DNA of 64,000 bases from Apoderus coryli. Its lineage: Eukaryota > Arthropoda > Insecta > Coleoptera > Attelabidae. The DNA is taken from assembly GCA_911728435.2 (NCBI GenBank), contig OU452206.1, positions 13,484,297-13,548,296 of the forward strand, in the 5' to 3' direction. Below, one piece after another: positions 34,765 through 45,091 of this stretch (positions within the stretch are counted from its first letter, which is position 1; each line of letters starts with the position of its first letter). The notes beneath the pieces were generated by a model. The model was not told the origin of the DNA. It did not search any database and saw nothing but the letters and a program-made list of their open reading frames with translations. Made by a program: the position numbers and the translations under genes.

Positions 34765-35075
34765 GTGCGAAACGAATTGCAGCCACACATTATTCAGGTA
34801 AACGGATCTGTGCGAAAAATGAACGTCGAAGAAATGTGTGTGATTGCAACCGCTGTCGTTCTTGCAGTTGAAAGTATGGAAAAAAAGAAAAGAAATAGGC
34901 GGAAATGTGTGAAATCGTGGCTATCCAAACGTGATACATACTCGCATGTAAATGTAATAAATGAATTGAAATTAGAACCGGACGATTAAAGAAATTATCT
35001 GAGAATGGATGAAAATACCTACCTAAAATTGTTGCACCACAAATAGAACGTCAATACACGAGGATTGTCTTTATA
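34765..35075 (+). pseudogene. HARBI1-like transposase, N-terminal stub
   Basis: Open from 34765 with NVEEMCVIATAVVLAVESME, a basic KKKRNRRKCVKSWLSKRD segment and NVINELKLEPDD, then after a stop RNYLRMDENTYLK and, in another frame, IVAPQIERQYTR. This order (basic stretch, W-L-x-R/K, L-x-L-E-D, YLRM, LL-x-x-V-x-P-x-I-x-x-x-D/Y-T) is the N-terminal region of Harbinger/HARBI1-type nucleases. The DDE catalytic part is absent. The initiating Met is probably the internal MNVEEM rather than the upstream MRNEL. Confidence 0.75.
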
Positions 35076-35170
35076 TAATTCTATTAATTCCCTCATAATG
35101 TCTTCGTGTTTCTTTGATAGTCTAGAATTTGCTTTTTTTTTTCAGCGACTATTCTGCCACGAATATCACG
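35075..35170 (-). pseudogene. Harbinger accessory (Myb/SANT-like) protein, C-terminal scrap
   Basis: The minus strand reads KKANSRLSKKHEDIMREL followed by IELYKDN, resembling the C-terminal tail of the Myb/SANT-like DNA-binding partner encoded by Harbinger elements, in the convergent arrangement expected for the second gene. Too short for certainty. Confidence 0.4.
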
Positions 35171-35379
35171 TAGAAACAGTCTTGGCGCGAAACCTAACAA
35201 AAAACTGAACATACACTGACAAGTTGGCCTTCGCACTTGCTCTAAAAATCAGACGCAATCTGATTCGATTCGAGCCGCGCTTGGAACTGAACGCGCCGTG
35301 AGTTTTGAAACATACACAATCGCGTGTCTCGACCTGTACAGGCAAGTATTAGTACTTGCCTGCATGTGTAGAGGCCGCT

Positions 35380-35775
35380 TTAGGTATATGCAGAGTTTTT
35401 ATATAAATTTAATTTCAAACACTAAAATACTTCCAAGAAATGATGACGATATGGTATTGAACTTTATATATATATATAGGGTTAGTGACCCTTTTTATCT
35501 CCCTATTTTTTACGCCACTGGAATAAATATATTTTTTCTAATTCCCTGTTCATATTTGCTTAAAAAAGTAATAACTGTGGTTGTCGGTCGAATAAAGAAA
35601 CACTCTGTATTAAATCCAATAGTGTATTATAATATTATGTACACAATATTTATTGGAGTCTGTAATTTTAGTGGAGTGGAAACGCGCTGGATCGGTGGTA
35701 GAATTCACGAATTCAAACACCGGTCGATTTTTATTTTTCTTTAATATTTAAACTGCAATTGACTCTAATATTATA
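35380..35775. other. AT-rich spacer
   Basis: Nothing recognised. The ORF 35298-35744 begins inside the Harbinger end and has no domain. Confidence 0.4.
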
Positions 35776-36696
35776 CAGGTGTTTCTAAAATAGGTGGTCA
35801 AAATTTGTGAGCGAATTGGGGACGCCTTTTAATGAAAAAACCTGAATTTTTGTAATTATTCGAAACGAACAGGGTGTTAAAAATGACTGCCTGAGGACGA
35901 TTTTTTTGAAATATTTTCGAAACGAGTAAAGTTCAATTAATGAAAACTAGCATATTTATTCACCTAGTTAAATGTTGTAAACTGACATGAAATTGAATAA
36001 AACAGGATGACCATATGCGGGTAACAGGGGAGACCCTTGCCTTAAATTATAACCTAACTTTTTTTTCCTTGTGACTTTTATTCCATTTGTGTCTTTTATG
36101 TGATAAAATAAAAGACATACTTCTTTTTTCTTGAAAAACTTAAAGGTTTTCGACAAATTAGAGTTGGAGAATTTTAGAACAAAACTGGTCCTTGGAAAAC
36201 TTTTCGCTAGCAAACTGTATTTTAATATCAAAATAAACTACTGTGAACTAAGGACCAGTTTTGTCGTAAAATTTTCAAACTCGAATTTCTTGAAAACCCT
36301 TATGTTTTTCGAGAAAAAACAAGTATCCCTTTTTTATGTAGAAAACTTTATTTTATCACATTTTTGATATAAATGGAATAAAAGTCACAAGGAGAAAAAG
36401 TTATGTTATAACTAAGGCAAGGTTCCCCCCGTTTACCCGCCTATGGTAATCCTTTTTTATTCAATTTCATGTCAGCTTACGACATTTAACTAGGTGAATA
36501 AATGTGCTACATTTGATAAATTCATCTTTACTCGTTTCGAAAATATTTCAAAAAAATCGTGCTCAGGCAGTCATCTTTAACACCCTGTATCTTTTAAAAT
36601 AAGGACTTTTCGAAAAATTACAATTTAGGTTTTCTTCATGATTAGCCGTCCTCAATTCGTTCACAAATTTTGACCACCTATTTTAGAAACACCTTG
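35776..36696. mobile_element. 921-bp palindromic foldback element
   Basis: TA-CAGGTGTTTCTAAAATAGG at the left, CCTATTTTAGAAACACCTTG-TA at the right. The symmetry runs almost to the middle: CGAAACGAGTAAAG, TCACCTAGTTAAATG, CCTTGTGACTTTTATTCCA and AAGGACCAG blocks all recur inverted, the last pair flanking a centre near 36220. Arms are roughly 430 bp. Internal tips (ACAGGGTGTTAAAAATGACTG) show that the element itself grew by nesting. No ORF of interest. Confidence 0.9.
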
Positions 36697-37360
36697 TATA
36701 ATAACAATTTTTTTCTCTAGATGCTTTTAACACCAAAAACAAAATTATACGAAGCACTTCTACAAACAAACAAAACAAAAACTTACGAGGTTTGTTTTCA
36801 CAGTATCAAGATGCAAACTTTTCTACGTCCACACAGTAGCATGGGGCATGAAACCTTTGATTCATTCTCTTAGTAGTGCATAGTGCACCTGGAATTTCCT
36901 TAAATTAAAAATAAAAAAGAAAAATTAACCTCAACAAAGGGCGTAAATTAAAGTCAAAAATGTTTATAAATTTCACTGTATATACTATCGAATAATTATA
37001 TTGTATTTACTATATAAGTTTAAATTATTGGTATATTATACTAGAAATGTTACGTTTTCTTTATTTATGATTTTCTATTATTTACCCTTTGATGTTATAG
37101 GTTTTTCTTTTTTATTTTGATTTAATCTATACTTAGTTACTTTTGGAATGAGTAAATTATTTATATACTTATTTCTAAATTAATTATGCTTCATTAGCTA
37201 GTTTTAGATTTTAATATTTTAGAAAAAATAGTTTATTAGATTTTAATTCAATTTTTTATATTCTATTTCTTTAGTGTTTTGTAGATTTTAGTCATTTTCG
37301 ATTAAGATACGTAGGAATAGGTAATAAGTATTTCTTTTTACAGCAGCTTCGAATGATATA
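36697..37360. other. AT-rich non-coding stretch
   Basis: Nothing recognised. Confidence 0.4.
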
Positions 37361-37679
37361 CAGGGTGTTTGAAAAAGACGCGGAAATGTTCCTGATTTCT
37401 CAAGTCACAAAAAATGCCCATAAATATACTTCCGGAAATGCATTGTTTCCAAGATATAAGGTGTTAACGTTTTTTTCTTACTTAAACCATGACTTTACGG
37501 GATCGATTGGTTTAAGTTTTATTTAATTTATTTTTGTAACATTAAAAATTAACCTAATTTTCGACAGGATGATGTGTATAAATGTTTAAATCATTGACAA
37601 AACATAAGTATAAACTTCACATTTTACATATGATCCGAAACATGTCTGGCTGATATTAGTAAATTTCAACATACATATA

Positions 37680-39455
37680 CAGGGTGTCCTATGGAGACGG
37701 CCCATTAAAATATTTCGGAGACTACTTCGAATTGATTTTGGGAAATTTTGGTATATATATATTGTCAGATATGGTCTATTCAAATATCATAATACCAACC
37801 ACTTAGCACTTCCGGTTATACCGGAAGTAGATAGTCACTGTGTTATTTTAAATGAAACACCTATATATTATTACATTTTTGGATTCCATATAAGATTCTA
37901 GACATGTTTCATGTATCATGTGCTATACCTAAATCTAGCCGTTTTTGACGTATATCAAGATTTATGTCAAAACTGACATTTTAGGGCTCAATAATAATCA
38001 CATTTTTTTCTTATAAAGAAGTCTTTAGTAATCATTTTGCAGGCGTTTTCTTATTAAATAAGGTCTTCGTTTTCCGATACGTTCGACATTTTCTGCTTTA
38101 TTCATACAGGGTGTTCAAAAAATTATACTGAAAACGATGTTATAAAAACAGTCGAAAGTCAGTTTTTTCAAATGGAATAGTTATATTTTTATAATTTGAT
38201 CTTACGTATCATTAAAAATTAAAGAAACTTTCAAATAGGTTATTGATTTCGAAAATGCATAGTTTTCGAAATATCGGCAATGTAACATTTTTTAGCATTT
38301 TCACTATTCTCGTATATTACTTTGACTAATGAATTTAGTGTGTCATGAAAATAATAAAACTTTTCTACAGGCCCATAATCGTCTAATCTAATTTATCGAT
38401 AGTTGGTTAGTTGAAAATTTGTTATTCTTTTAGTAAGTATAATTTCTGCTATATTATCTTCATTTAGCTATAGGATTTTGTAATACTCGATTTATATAGT
38501 ATGTATAGAATTGATTGCTTAAAATTGTTCGTAGTTTTTCTCTGCTTATTGTTAACACATGTGAGTATTTCTCGTTAAACAGTCTACAGATTGTATCTAT
38601 TAATTTGTGACATTCTCTGTGGATAAATAATAAATTTAGCATTTGAATAAGTATTTCCATTTTTATAATAATTATTGTGCAATTTACCTTTCAAAATGAC
38701 TGATTAATTACGACTATTTGATTAACAACAATTAACTTGTGATGTTTGATGTGACTTTTATGGGCCTGTAGAAAAATTTTATTATTTTCATGGCACACTA
38801 AATTAATTAGTCAAAGTAATATACGAGAATAGTGAAAATGCTAAAAAATGTTACATTGCCGAAATTTCGAAAACTATGCATTTTCGAAATCAGTAACTTA
38901 TTAGAAAGTTTCTTTAATTTTTAATGATACGTAAGATCAAATTATAAAAATATACCTGTTCTATTTGAAAAAACTGACTTTCGACTGTTTTTATAACATC
39001 GTATTCAGTATAATTTTTTGAACACCCTGTATGAATAAATCAGAAAATGTCGTACGTATCGGAAAGAGGAGACCTTATTTAATAAGAAAACGCCTGCAAA
39101 ATGAATACTACAGACTTCTTTATAAGAAAAAAATGTGATTATTATTGAGCCCTAAAATGTCAGTTTTGACATAAATCTTGATATACGTCAAAAACGGCTC
39201 GATTTAGGTATAGGACATGATACATGAAACATGTTTAGAATCTTATGGGAAATCCAAAAATCTCAAAATATATAGGGTATTCTATTTAAAATAACAAAGT
39301 GACTATCAATTTCCGGTATAACCGGAAGTGCTAAGTGGTCGGTATTATGATATTTGAATAGACCATATTCGGCAATACATATACCAAAATTTTCCAAATT
39401 CAATTCAAAGTAGTCTCCGAAATATTTTAATGGACCGTCACCATAGGACACCCTG
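37680..39455. mobile_element. Second-level palindromic element of the triple nest
   Basis: Left TA-CAGGGTGTCCTATGG, right CCATAGGACACCCTG-TA. Each arm is about 425 bp and near-identical to the inverse of the other: GGAGACTACTTCGAATT, ATTCAAATATCATAATACC, CACTTCCGGTTATACCGGAA, TAAATCTAGCCGTTTTTGACG, CTTATAAAGAAGTC. The arms end at TTATTCA-TA and TA-TGAATAA, where the third element is inserted. Confidence 0.92.
38107..39029. mobile_element. Innermost TIR element, inserted on the dyad axis
   Basis: Starts CAGGGTGTTCAAAAAATTAT and ends ATAATTTTTTGAACACCCTG with TA on each side. Inverted ends are long (about 270 bp: CGAAATATCGGCAATGTAAC, TACTTTGACTAATGAATTTA, TCTACAGGCCCATAA). The centre (about 38390-38760) is unique, AT-rich and without a recognised gene. 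Confidence 0.9.
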
Positions 39456-39819
39456 TATATATGTATCAATCATTTTGTGGACTAGATGTGTTTTATTCAA
39501 ATATATGTCATTCACTCACTCGCTAAATGGATTACTTCAGAACATTTTTATTAAGTTGCCCACTAACGCTAGTGGACTTAATAATTTTGATCTAGTTAGG
39601 GTCATATAAGCTGCCTATTTCCGGCAACAACGCTGCCAAATTTCAAAAAAATCGATAAGGAGATATTTGACTTAATTAAAAAAAAACCGTTATTTATAAA
39701 AACCTTTAACACCTTGTATCTTGAAAACAATGCTTTTCCGGACGTTTTATGTTTATGGGAAGTTTTTTTTCATAACATGATGTGATAAATAGCGCCCTGC
39801 GTCTTCTTGAAACACTCTG

Positions 39820-40814
39820 TATATTTTAGATTTTTGATTATTTATAGGATGTATGTATTAACATTAAATGACTAAGTTTCTGCGTGTGAAATTGGAAGTT
39901 TTGAAGGAATCACTTTGCATTTGCTACCAAGTATAGATTATTCAGAGCACAAATTACATTGATCTTAGAGGTGCTCGAGAGATGATCTTATGAAACAACG
40001 GCCTCAATATTAAAATTTAAAATTGGATTTCATACTGATTTTTGTGGCCACGAGTTGCCATCGATTTTAAATAGCACCGAAACCTAGGACCGGTCTCAAT
40101 TAGTAAATTCCATTATTTTGTAGAAACACTTTTTCCAGGTTTGCAAATGCAGCAGAATCTTTCAAATTTGTGATATAATAAGTTTACTAACTTTCTGCAG
40201 CATTTTTAAATATACTTGGTCAGTTTTCATCCTCAGAATCCTTACTGTTAGTTTTTTCTTTCATAGAGAATTCATAGCCAATTTTTGTTAATCTCAAATT
40301 TTTACGTAAAGATAGGTTTTAGAGATCATCATTTACATGTGAGCTGATAAAGCATTTTTAATGTACATAGTTGTGGCAAAGAACAATTGACGTAAAATAG
40401 CTTCAAAATTACTATTAATAGTAAATCGGTCCATAATTTATTTGATCTTATTTCTGAAGGAATCACTAGTTATCCAAGGAACATTGATAAATAAAGTTAA
40501 TATCGACATTGAAACAAAGGGCTAAAATATAAAAAATATATATTATAATTAAGACAAAAGCCGTACCTGTATCTTTTTAACACATGCCTGCATAATAGAG
40601 GATTATTAGATTGCAAATTTTTTACTAAGGGTGTCACTTAAATTATATTGCACTTAAGGAGTCAACCAATTATTGTGGAAGCTGCTATATCTAATAGTTC
40701 TTGTAATTCTGGAAAAATAAATATCGAAAAAGCTAGCAAACGCTGTAACAATATTAAGCGGATTAGATATCTCTATCCCATCCGCATCAAACATCACACC
40801 CAGGATACGGGACC
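39820..40814. other. AT-rich non-coding stretch
   Basis: Weak coding-like scraps only (for example DSAAFANLEKVFLQ on the minus strand near 40160), not assignable. Confidence 0.35.
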
Positions 40815-41062
40815 TTTGTTTTCTGTTCGCGACGTTCGAACCAAGTTGCGAGTGTATAATGCTACTGTAGTTCCTATACCCTTACGTATAGCTGGGAGTC
40901 TTGGACCACTTATCGGAGGCATTTTAAAAACCCTAGAAAAGTGCCATCAACGATGTCTTAGAAGAATTATTGGAAATAAATGACGGGACCGACGAACAAA
41001 CATCAGGAGGATGCGGAAACAACTAGCATTGAGGCGACGATTGCCACGTAATCCGCATGCCA
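40815..41062 (+). pseudogene. Non-LTR retrotransposon fragment, post-RT region
   Basis: VRDVRTKLRVYNATVV, then HGG-type frame-shifted sequence and LKTLEKCHQRCLRRIIGNK, ending at a stop and continuing in other frames. Clearly the same family as 31708-32302; nucleotide identity is visible over most of 40840-41030. Confidence 0.8.
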
Positions 41063-41188
41063 ACGGAACGTCTTCCAAAGAGAAACCTTTATGCACTATA
41101 ACTGGGTAATATTAGGCTTCAATCTTGGAACAGAAGAGTCGTGTTGCGCTGCCCTGCACAAAGTGTCCTCAATATTATAAAAAAATAT

Positions 41189-41350
41189 AGTTCAGACCTG
41201 GCCCCAAGCGATTATTATTTGTACCCAAAACTGAAATAATTTACGAGCGATGAAGAAAGGAATGAACCAGTTTCTTTGAAACAAACATTTTTTAGGATGG
41301 CATAAATAAATTAATTGATAGATCTGAGAAGGGTTGCAAGTTACAAGTGA
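41189..41350 (+). pseudogene. Mariner transposase C-terminal remnant
   Basis: SSDLAPSDYYLYPKLK, then FTSDEERNEPVSLKQTF and LIDRSEKGCKLQV. The first block is the SPDLAPSDYHLF signature containing the third catalytic Asp of classical mariner transposases. Two or more stops interrupt it. Confidence 0.7.
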
Positions 41351-42397
41351 ATATATTGCATTTTTCTTTTCTAGCCTTATCCCCAATTCTGTAATTCCAC
41401 ACCTCCTAGTAGGTCCTTTTCCTGCAGAGGAAATCAAAGCAGAACAGTTTAACTTATAATTTTATGTTAATGTTTAGCTTATAAATATTTATTCTATTAC
41501 ATAAAAATACATTCCTATAATAAACTGCGAGTAAATACAGTTAAAATGACGTATTAAGTTATTGGAAAAAATCTAACATACAAAATAGGCTTATGTAAAG
41601 GTCATGGCTGAGAAATATTCTCGTATATACACCACTTGGGAAAATGAACAACTTAATAACTGAATAATATGATTTTTTTTAATATGTAATGCTCAGTTAT
41701 ATAATTTGTTTTTCTTGTTATTTCCAAGATACGTTGTTCGTTACATAAGCAAATGCATTTTGCTCAACCCATTTGCGTATTAATTTTTTTGCAGTTGACT
41801 CTCCACAAGAAAGTAACATTTATTTATAGCAAAAAATAATTATTTCATAATATATTTTAATTACAAAATACTCGTAAAAGGTGTGGTGAGCATTATCCTA
41901 TAGCTCTCCATACTATTTGCAAAGATTATGTGAGGTTCTTGTAGAAAGTTCCTTGAGGGACGAATAGAAATGGATGGAGTATCAGATACAACCGTTTTGG
42001 CATGACAAAGATCAGTGAAAGATGAGTGCCTAGAATCCTTACACCATCGCAAAAACAACAGTAGCGAAGCTAAGGCAGGTGTGCTGGCCCGGGTTGTTGC
42101 TGCATATGAAACCTAAGATCATCATTATGAACCTGACTCCAAGAAGGATTCCATGCAATGGCATACAAAGGCACACCATCACCCAAGAAAATTTAGGGTC
42201 ACACAGTACACCGGAAAACCCATGTGGATCTTTCGGAACTCAGAAGGAATCCTATACGATATAGAAGATTTTCGAATTGGCAAAACGAGGTGATGGTGTT
42301 TTAAAAACTCTATGAAAGAGACGTTGGGGATTTTTCTTGGAAGTTCAATTTTTGACAACATGGGGCTTGCTAACTGTGAGGACAAAAGATCCTCAAA
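41351..42397. other. Non-coding stretch leading into the spectrin pseudogene
   Basis: Mostly AT-rich to 41870. From about 41990 to 42330 composition is less biased and coding-like islands occur (DECLESLHHRKNNSSEAK then AGVLARVVAAYE, near 42018-42113), which I cannot assign. They may belong to the same retrocopied transcript as the spectrin fragment, or to a different transposon. Confidence 0.35.
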
Positions 42398-42835
42398 ATG
42401 ACAGAAAGTCTCGTACTATCATTCGGTCAGTATCGAAAACAAGAAAAACCACCAAAATATGCACGCAGCGAGATCCAGGCGGTGTTCTTGAATATCAACA
42501 CTCAATTGAAGGAACTAAGTCAACCAGCTTTTACCCCTGCTCGTGGTAAACTAGTTCAAGATATCGAACGAGCATTGGTGAAGCTGGGAAAGATGAGCAT
42601 AGCCGAGAAGTGGCGTTGATGAATGAATTGTTGCGACACAAGCATTTGGAGCAGTTGAATTATAAGTTTGAACGGAAAAGTATGAAGTATGAAGAGATGA
42701 CCCAAGTTCTATCTGATGCAAGACATGGTTCAAACTGAAACCAAGTAGATGCGAATGTAAAGAAACATGAAGCGGATATTTTAGCCCGAGAAGAACACGC
42801 AAATGTGTAACGAGCTGGTCGAAGAAAATTATCGT
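42398..42835 (+). pseudogene. Beta-heavy spectrin (karst-like) retrocopy fragment
   Basis: Frame 1 (42398-42582) reads FGQYRKQEKPPKYARSEIQ, VFLNINTQLKELSQPAFTP and RGKLVQDIERALVKL; after a frameshift, EHSREVALMNELLRHKHLEQ, LNYKFERKS, EEMTQVLSDARHGSN, then past a TGA NQVDANVKKHEADILAREE and, after another shift, NELVEENYR. The E-KPPKY, GKL..DIE.AW-like, EH.REVAL..ELLRQE.LEQLNYKF and KKHEAI..DI motifs are the first spectrin repeats after the calponin-homology pair of beta-type spectrins, and the wording is closest to beta-heavy spectrin. Codons normally present (e.g. after FERKS) are missing. No introns interrupt it, so it is probably a dead retrocopy. It sits in the presumed intron upstream of whirlin exon 44064, same strand. 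Confidence 0.8.
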
Positions 42836-44063
42836 AATTCGGGGAAAAGTTTAATGCTCAAGTATCAACGTTAGGGGCAACACAGATATAGTCAGTAAGA
42901 TTGAGTCAGCAAGTTGTTGTGCAGAATCCTCAAGAGGAAAATACGTTGAAGACAAAATTACGCCAATGTGCTTTAAAATCGTCCCAGCTATTTAAATGGC
43001 CTGTATAGGGCGGAATCTGGAACGGATTGGATTATATACCATCTAGGTGGAAATCTAACATATTTTTTTTAAAAAGGTCTGGAGAAGTAGCTAAATAACC
43101 ATACACGACGTGGCGTTTTTAGAATATGTCCCTTTAGTTCTAACCAATATCAAATTGGCCAATGAATAGATTTGGCATTAACAATCTAGTCAAAAAAATC
43201 ACCCAGTCATAATTATGAAGAAACTGCTGTGGCTGTGCCATTCACTGAAAAGGTGCTTAGAAACAGAATCATCAGCATTTATGTAATTTTGCATCGATTT
43301 TCAATCAAAATTCATTTGTAAAACCACTTGCTTTGGTTATCTACATCAAAATATATTTTTATATTTTAGCCCTAACCTGGTTTGTGAACGATCGAAGATA
43401 TTATATACTCGTCGCCAATTTTTATATCTAATTTTTGTAATTACCTAAAACCGATTTGGCTCTTTATACGTTCATCCTCAGTAATTTATTCCACTTACTA
43501 TCGCATAAAATTCTATATGATGATGAGTCATCCGATTCTTTTACGTCAATTATTTTTTGACTCACTACTTCAATGAATATTAGATCAAATTTTTAATTTT
43601 CTTTGGATATAATAAGCTCTAATTAAATGTATATTTGATTAGTTAGAAGAATGATTGGCAATATGTTATGCCAACCTGTAGAAACTCTAGCCAAGAAGCC
43701 AATTAGTATGATAATCCAATAGTATGCTTGACCATTTATTATGTTATTAAACTGATTATTAATTCATAATTTCCTGTGTATACGAACAAAAATATTTGAC
43801 AAGTCATTATTATAATGAATTTATAGTATGAAATCTAAAACAGAGGGATACCTACTAGTTGCGGTCTAAAATGAAATTGTCTGAAGGTCTCGTTATTTAG
43901 TAATTCAAATGTGTTACGCAATTTAACAGATTATCTTTATGAATGAGTTTTATTCATCATCTGTCTGAAGCGTTTTTAAAATATACCTACACATATCAAA
44001 ACATAAGAAACATCCTCGTGCTATATAAAAGATATTTTAAATACAATTTTTCAAAATGCTCAG
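42836..44063. other. Intronic AT-rich sequence
   Basis: No exon recognised before the acceptor at 44063 (TTTTTCAAAATGCTCAG). Presumably the last part of a long whirlin intron. Confidence 0.5.
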
Positions 44064-44327
44064 GAACTGGCACATAAACTTTCACGTAGTTTCGACATGA
44101 AAGACGAGAGTGCGCTGATGGAAGGCGACGGAACACTGCGGCGCCATCAGTCGATGCAACGTCTAGCTAGAGATGGACTCAATGAACCACGTGATCCTCC
44201 ACGGGTTGTTCAAGATGATGAAGGTAATCTCAGGGTGACTGTGAAGAAAACGAAACCGATTTTGGGCATTGCTATTGAAGGTGGTGCGAATACAAAACAT
44301 CCATTGCCAAGGATTATTAACATCAAT
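44064..44327 (+). CDS. dysc: Whirlin/dyschronic: internal exon with first half of the C-terminal PDZ domain
   Basis: Whirlin is a multi-PDZ scaffold; in flies the orthologue dyschronic acts in neurons and synapses. This exon is open from the acceptor at 44063 (phase 0) and reads ELAHKLSRSFDMKDES, LMEGDGTLRRHQSMQRLARD and then the start of the PDZ domain: NLRVTVKKTKPILGIAIEGG, ANTKHPLPRIININ. The carboxylate-binding loop is the ILGIAI stretch, in place of classic GLGF. It ends at a clean donor (AAT/GTAAGT, phase 0). The PDZ wording (LGIAIEGGANT..PLPRI) is diagnostic of the third PDZ of whirlin. The ATG at 44097 is internal, not a start. Upstream exons encoding the N-terminus and PDZ1-2 are not visible and must lie far upstream or in unrecognised sequence. 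Confidence 0.9.
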
Positions 44328-44735
44328 GTAAGTCCATGAAAATTACTAAATTTTATCTCTGACATGTTGGCATCAAGATTAAACTAAGTTAGAAAACACG
44401 AGTTATGTTCACCCTATACATTAGCTTGCATTATTTTATCTATTAGGTATGTACTTTTATTCCTAGTTAGCATTTTTAAACTAATAAATAGATGTGTTTC
44501 GAATTATTTTCAGCTTTTACTGTAATCGACATTGTACAAGTACTTTTCAATTATTGTAATAAAGTTCCTGTGAGAAAGTTTGGTTTTTTAAAAACGACAC
44601 TAGTCTCCGTAAAACCGAGAAGTCAACTGTCACACATTGACCGAGCGTTACTGATGAGTCATGGATAGTCAAAATGGTCGTCTGGTTTATAGCTTCAAAT
44701 ACGCGTGCTCTATGATATGTTTTCTTCTGTTTCAG

Positions 44736-44891
44736 GAAAATGGAGCAGCATATCAAGCTGGTGGTTTAGAAGTTGGTCAACTCATTCTTCAAGTGGACGG
44801 AACTCGTGTTGAAGGACTTCAGCACCAGGACGTTGCTCGACTTATAGCGGAATCTTTTGCGAGAAGAGATCGAGAAGATATTGAGTTTTTA
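44736..44891 (+). CDS. dysc: Whirlin/dyschronic: exon with second half of the C-terminal PDZ domain
   Basis: Acceptor TTCTGTTTCAG, donor TTA/GTAAGT, 156 bp, phase 0 on both sides, so it joins its neighbours without a split codon. It encodes ENGAAYQAGGLEVGQLILQV, DGTRVEGLQHQDVARLIAES and FARRDREDIEFL. This gives PDZ strands betaC-betaF and the alphaB helix (HQDVARLIAESF, whose first His contacts class I ligands). The intron before it (44328-44735) is 408 bp; that after it (44892-46448) is 1557 bp and contains two nested MITEs. Confidence 0.92.
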
Positions 44892-45091
44892 GTAAGTGTT
44901 TACAACAAGCAAGACACAGGAAAAATACATCAAATTTAAATCTGTATTAATTCTAGCTCTGTAGCAAACGATGTTATGTGATTGTAAGAAGAATATTGTT
45001 GTTTTTAATTCATATCAGAATATCATTATTCTTAAGGGAAAATTAATTTTCTGAAAAGAAGCAGAATAATTTTAATTGAAGGTCGAACTTA

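Larger units (their letters stand above)
34703..35379. mobile_element. PIF/Harbinger deletion derivative with TTA target duplication
   Basis: Starts AGCGGCCTATACACATGCAG and ends CTGCATGTGTAGAGGCCGCT, about 27 bp of inverted end, with TTA at 34700-34702 and again at 35380-35382. A 3-bp TWA duplication is the Harbinger signature. Inside are the beginning of a transposase gene on + and the end of a second gene on -, so the middle of an autonomous two-gene element has been lost. 677 bp. Confidence 0.9.
37361..39819. mobile_element. Outer TIR element of a triple nest
   Basis: Left TA-CAGGGTGTTTGAAAAAGACGC, right GCGTCTTCTTGAAACACTCTG-TA. The arms share ATGCCCATAAATATACTTCC / GGACGTTTTATGTTTATGGG and AAGATATAAGGTGTTAA / TTTAACACCTTGTATCTTG. 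The same family forms the MITE at 45348-45779, and half of it occurs near 53130-53220. Confidence 0.85.

Noticed and set aside
35298..35744. 148-codon ORF downstream of the Harbinger element
   Set aside because: Starts inside the Harbinger end and runs into AT-rich DNA; no domain, no splice or start context.
41861..42385. Minus-strand ORFs next to the spectrin pseudogene
   Set aside because: They are shadows of plus-strand coding-like islands.
44097..44099. ATG at 44097 as a start codon for a short whirlin
   Set aside because: The frame is open upstream to a good acceptor at 44063 and ELAHKLSRSF precedes it, so it is internal; an alternative promoter cannot be excluded but has no support.
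44547..44756. Minus-strand ORF in the whirlin intron
   Set aside because: Opposite strand to a confident gene, overlaps the next exon, no domain.
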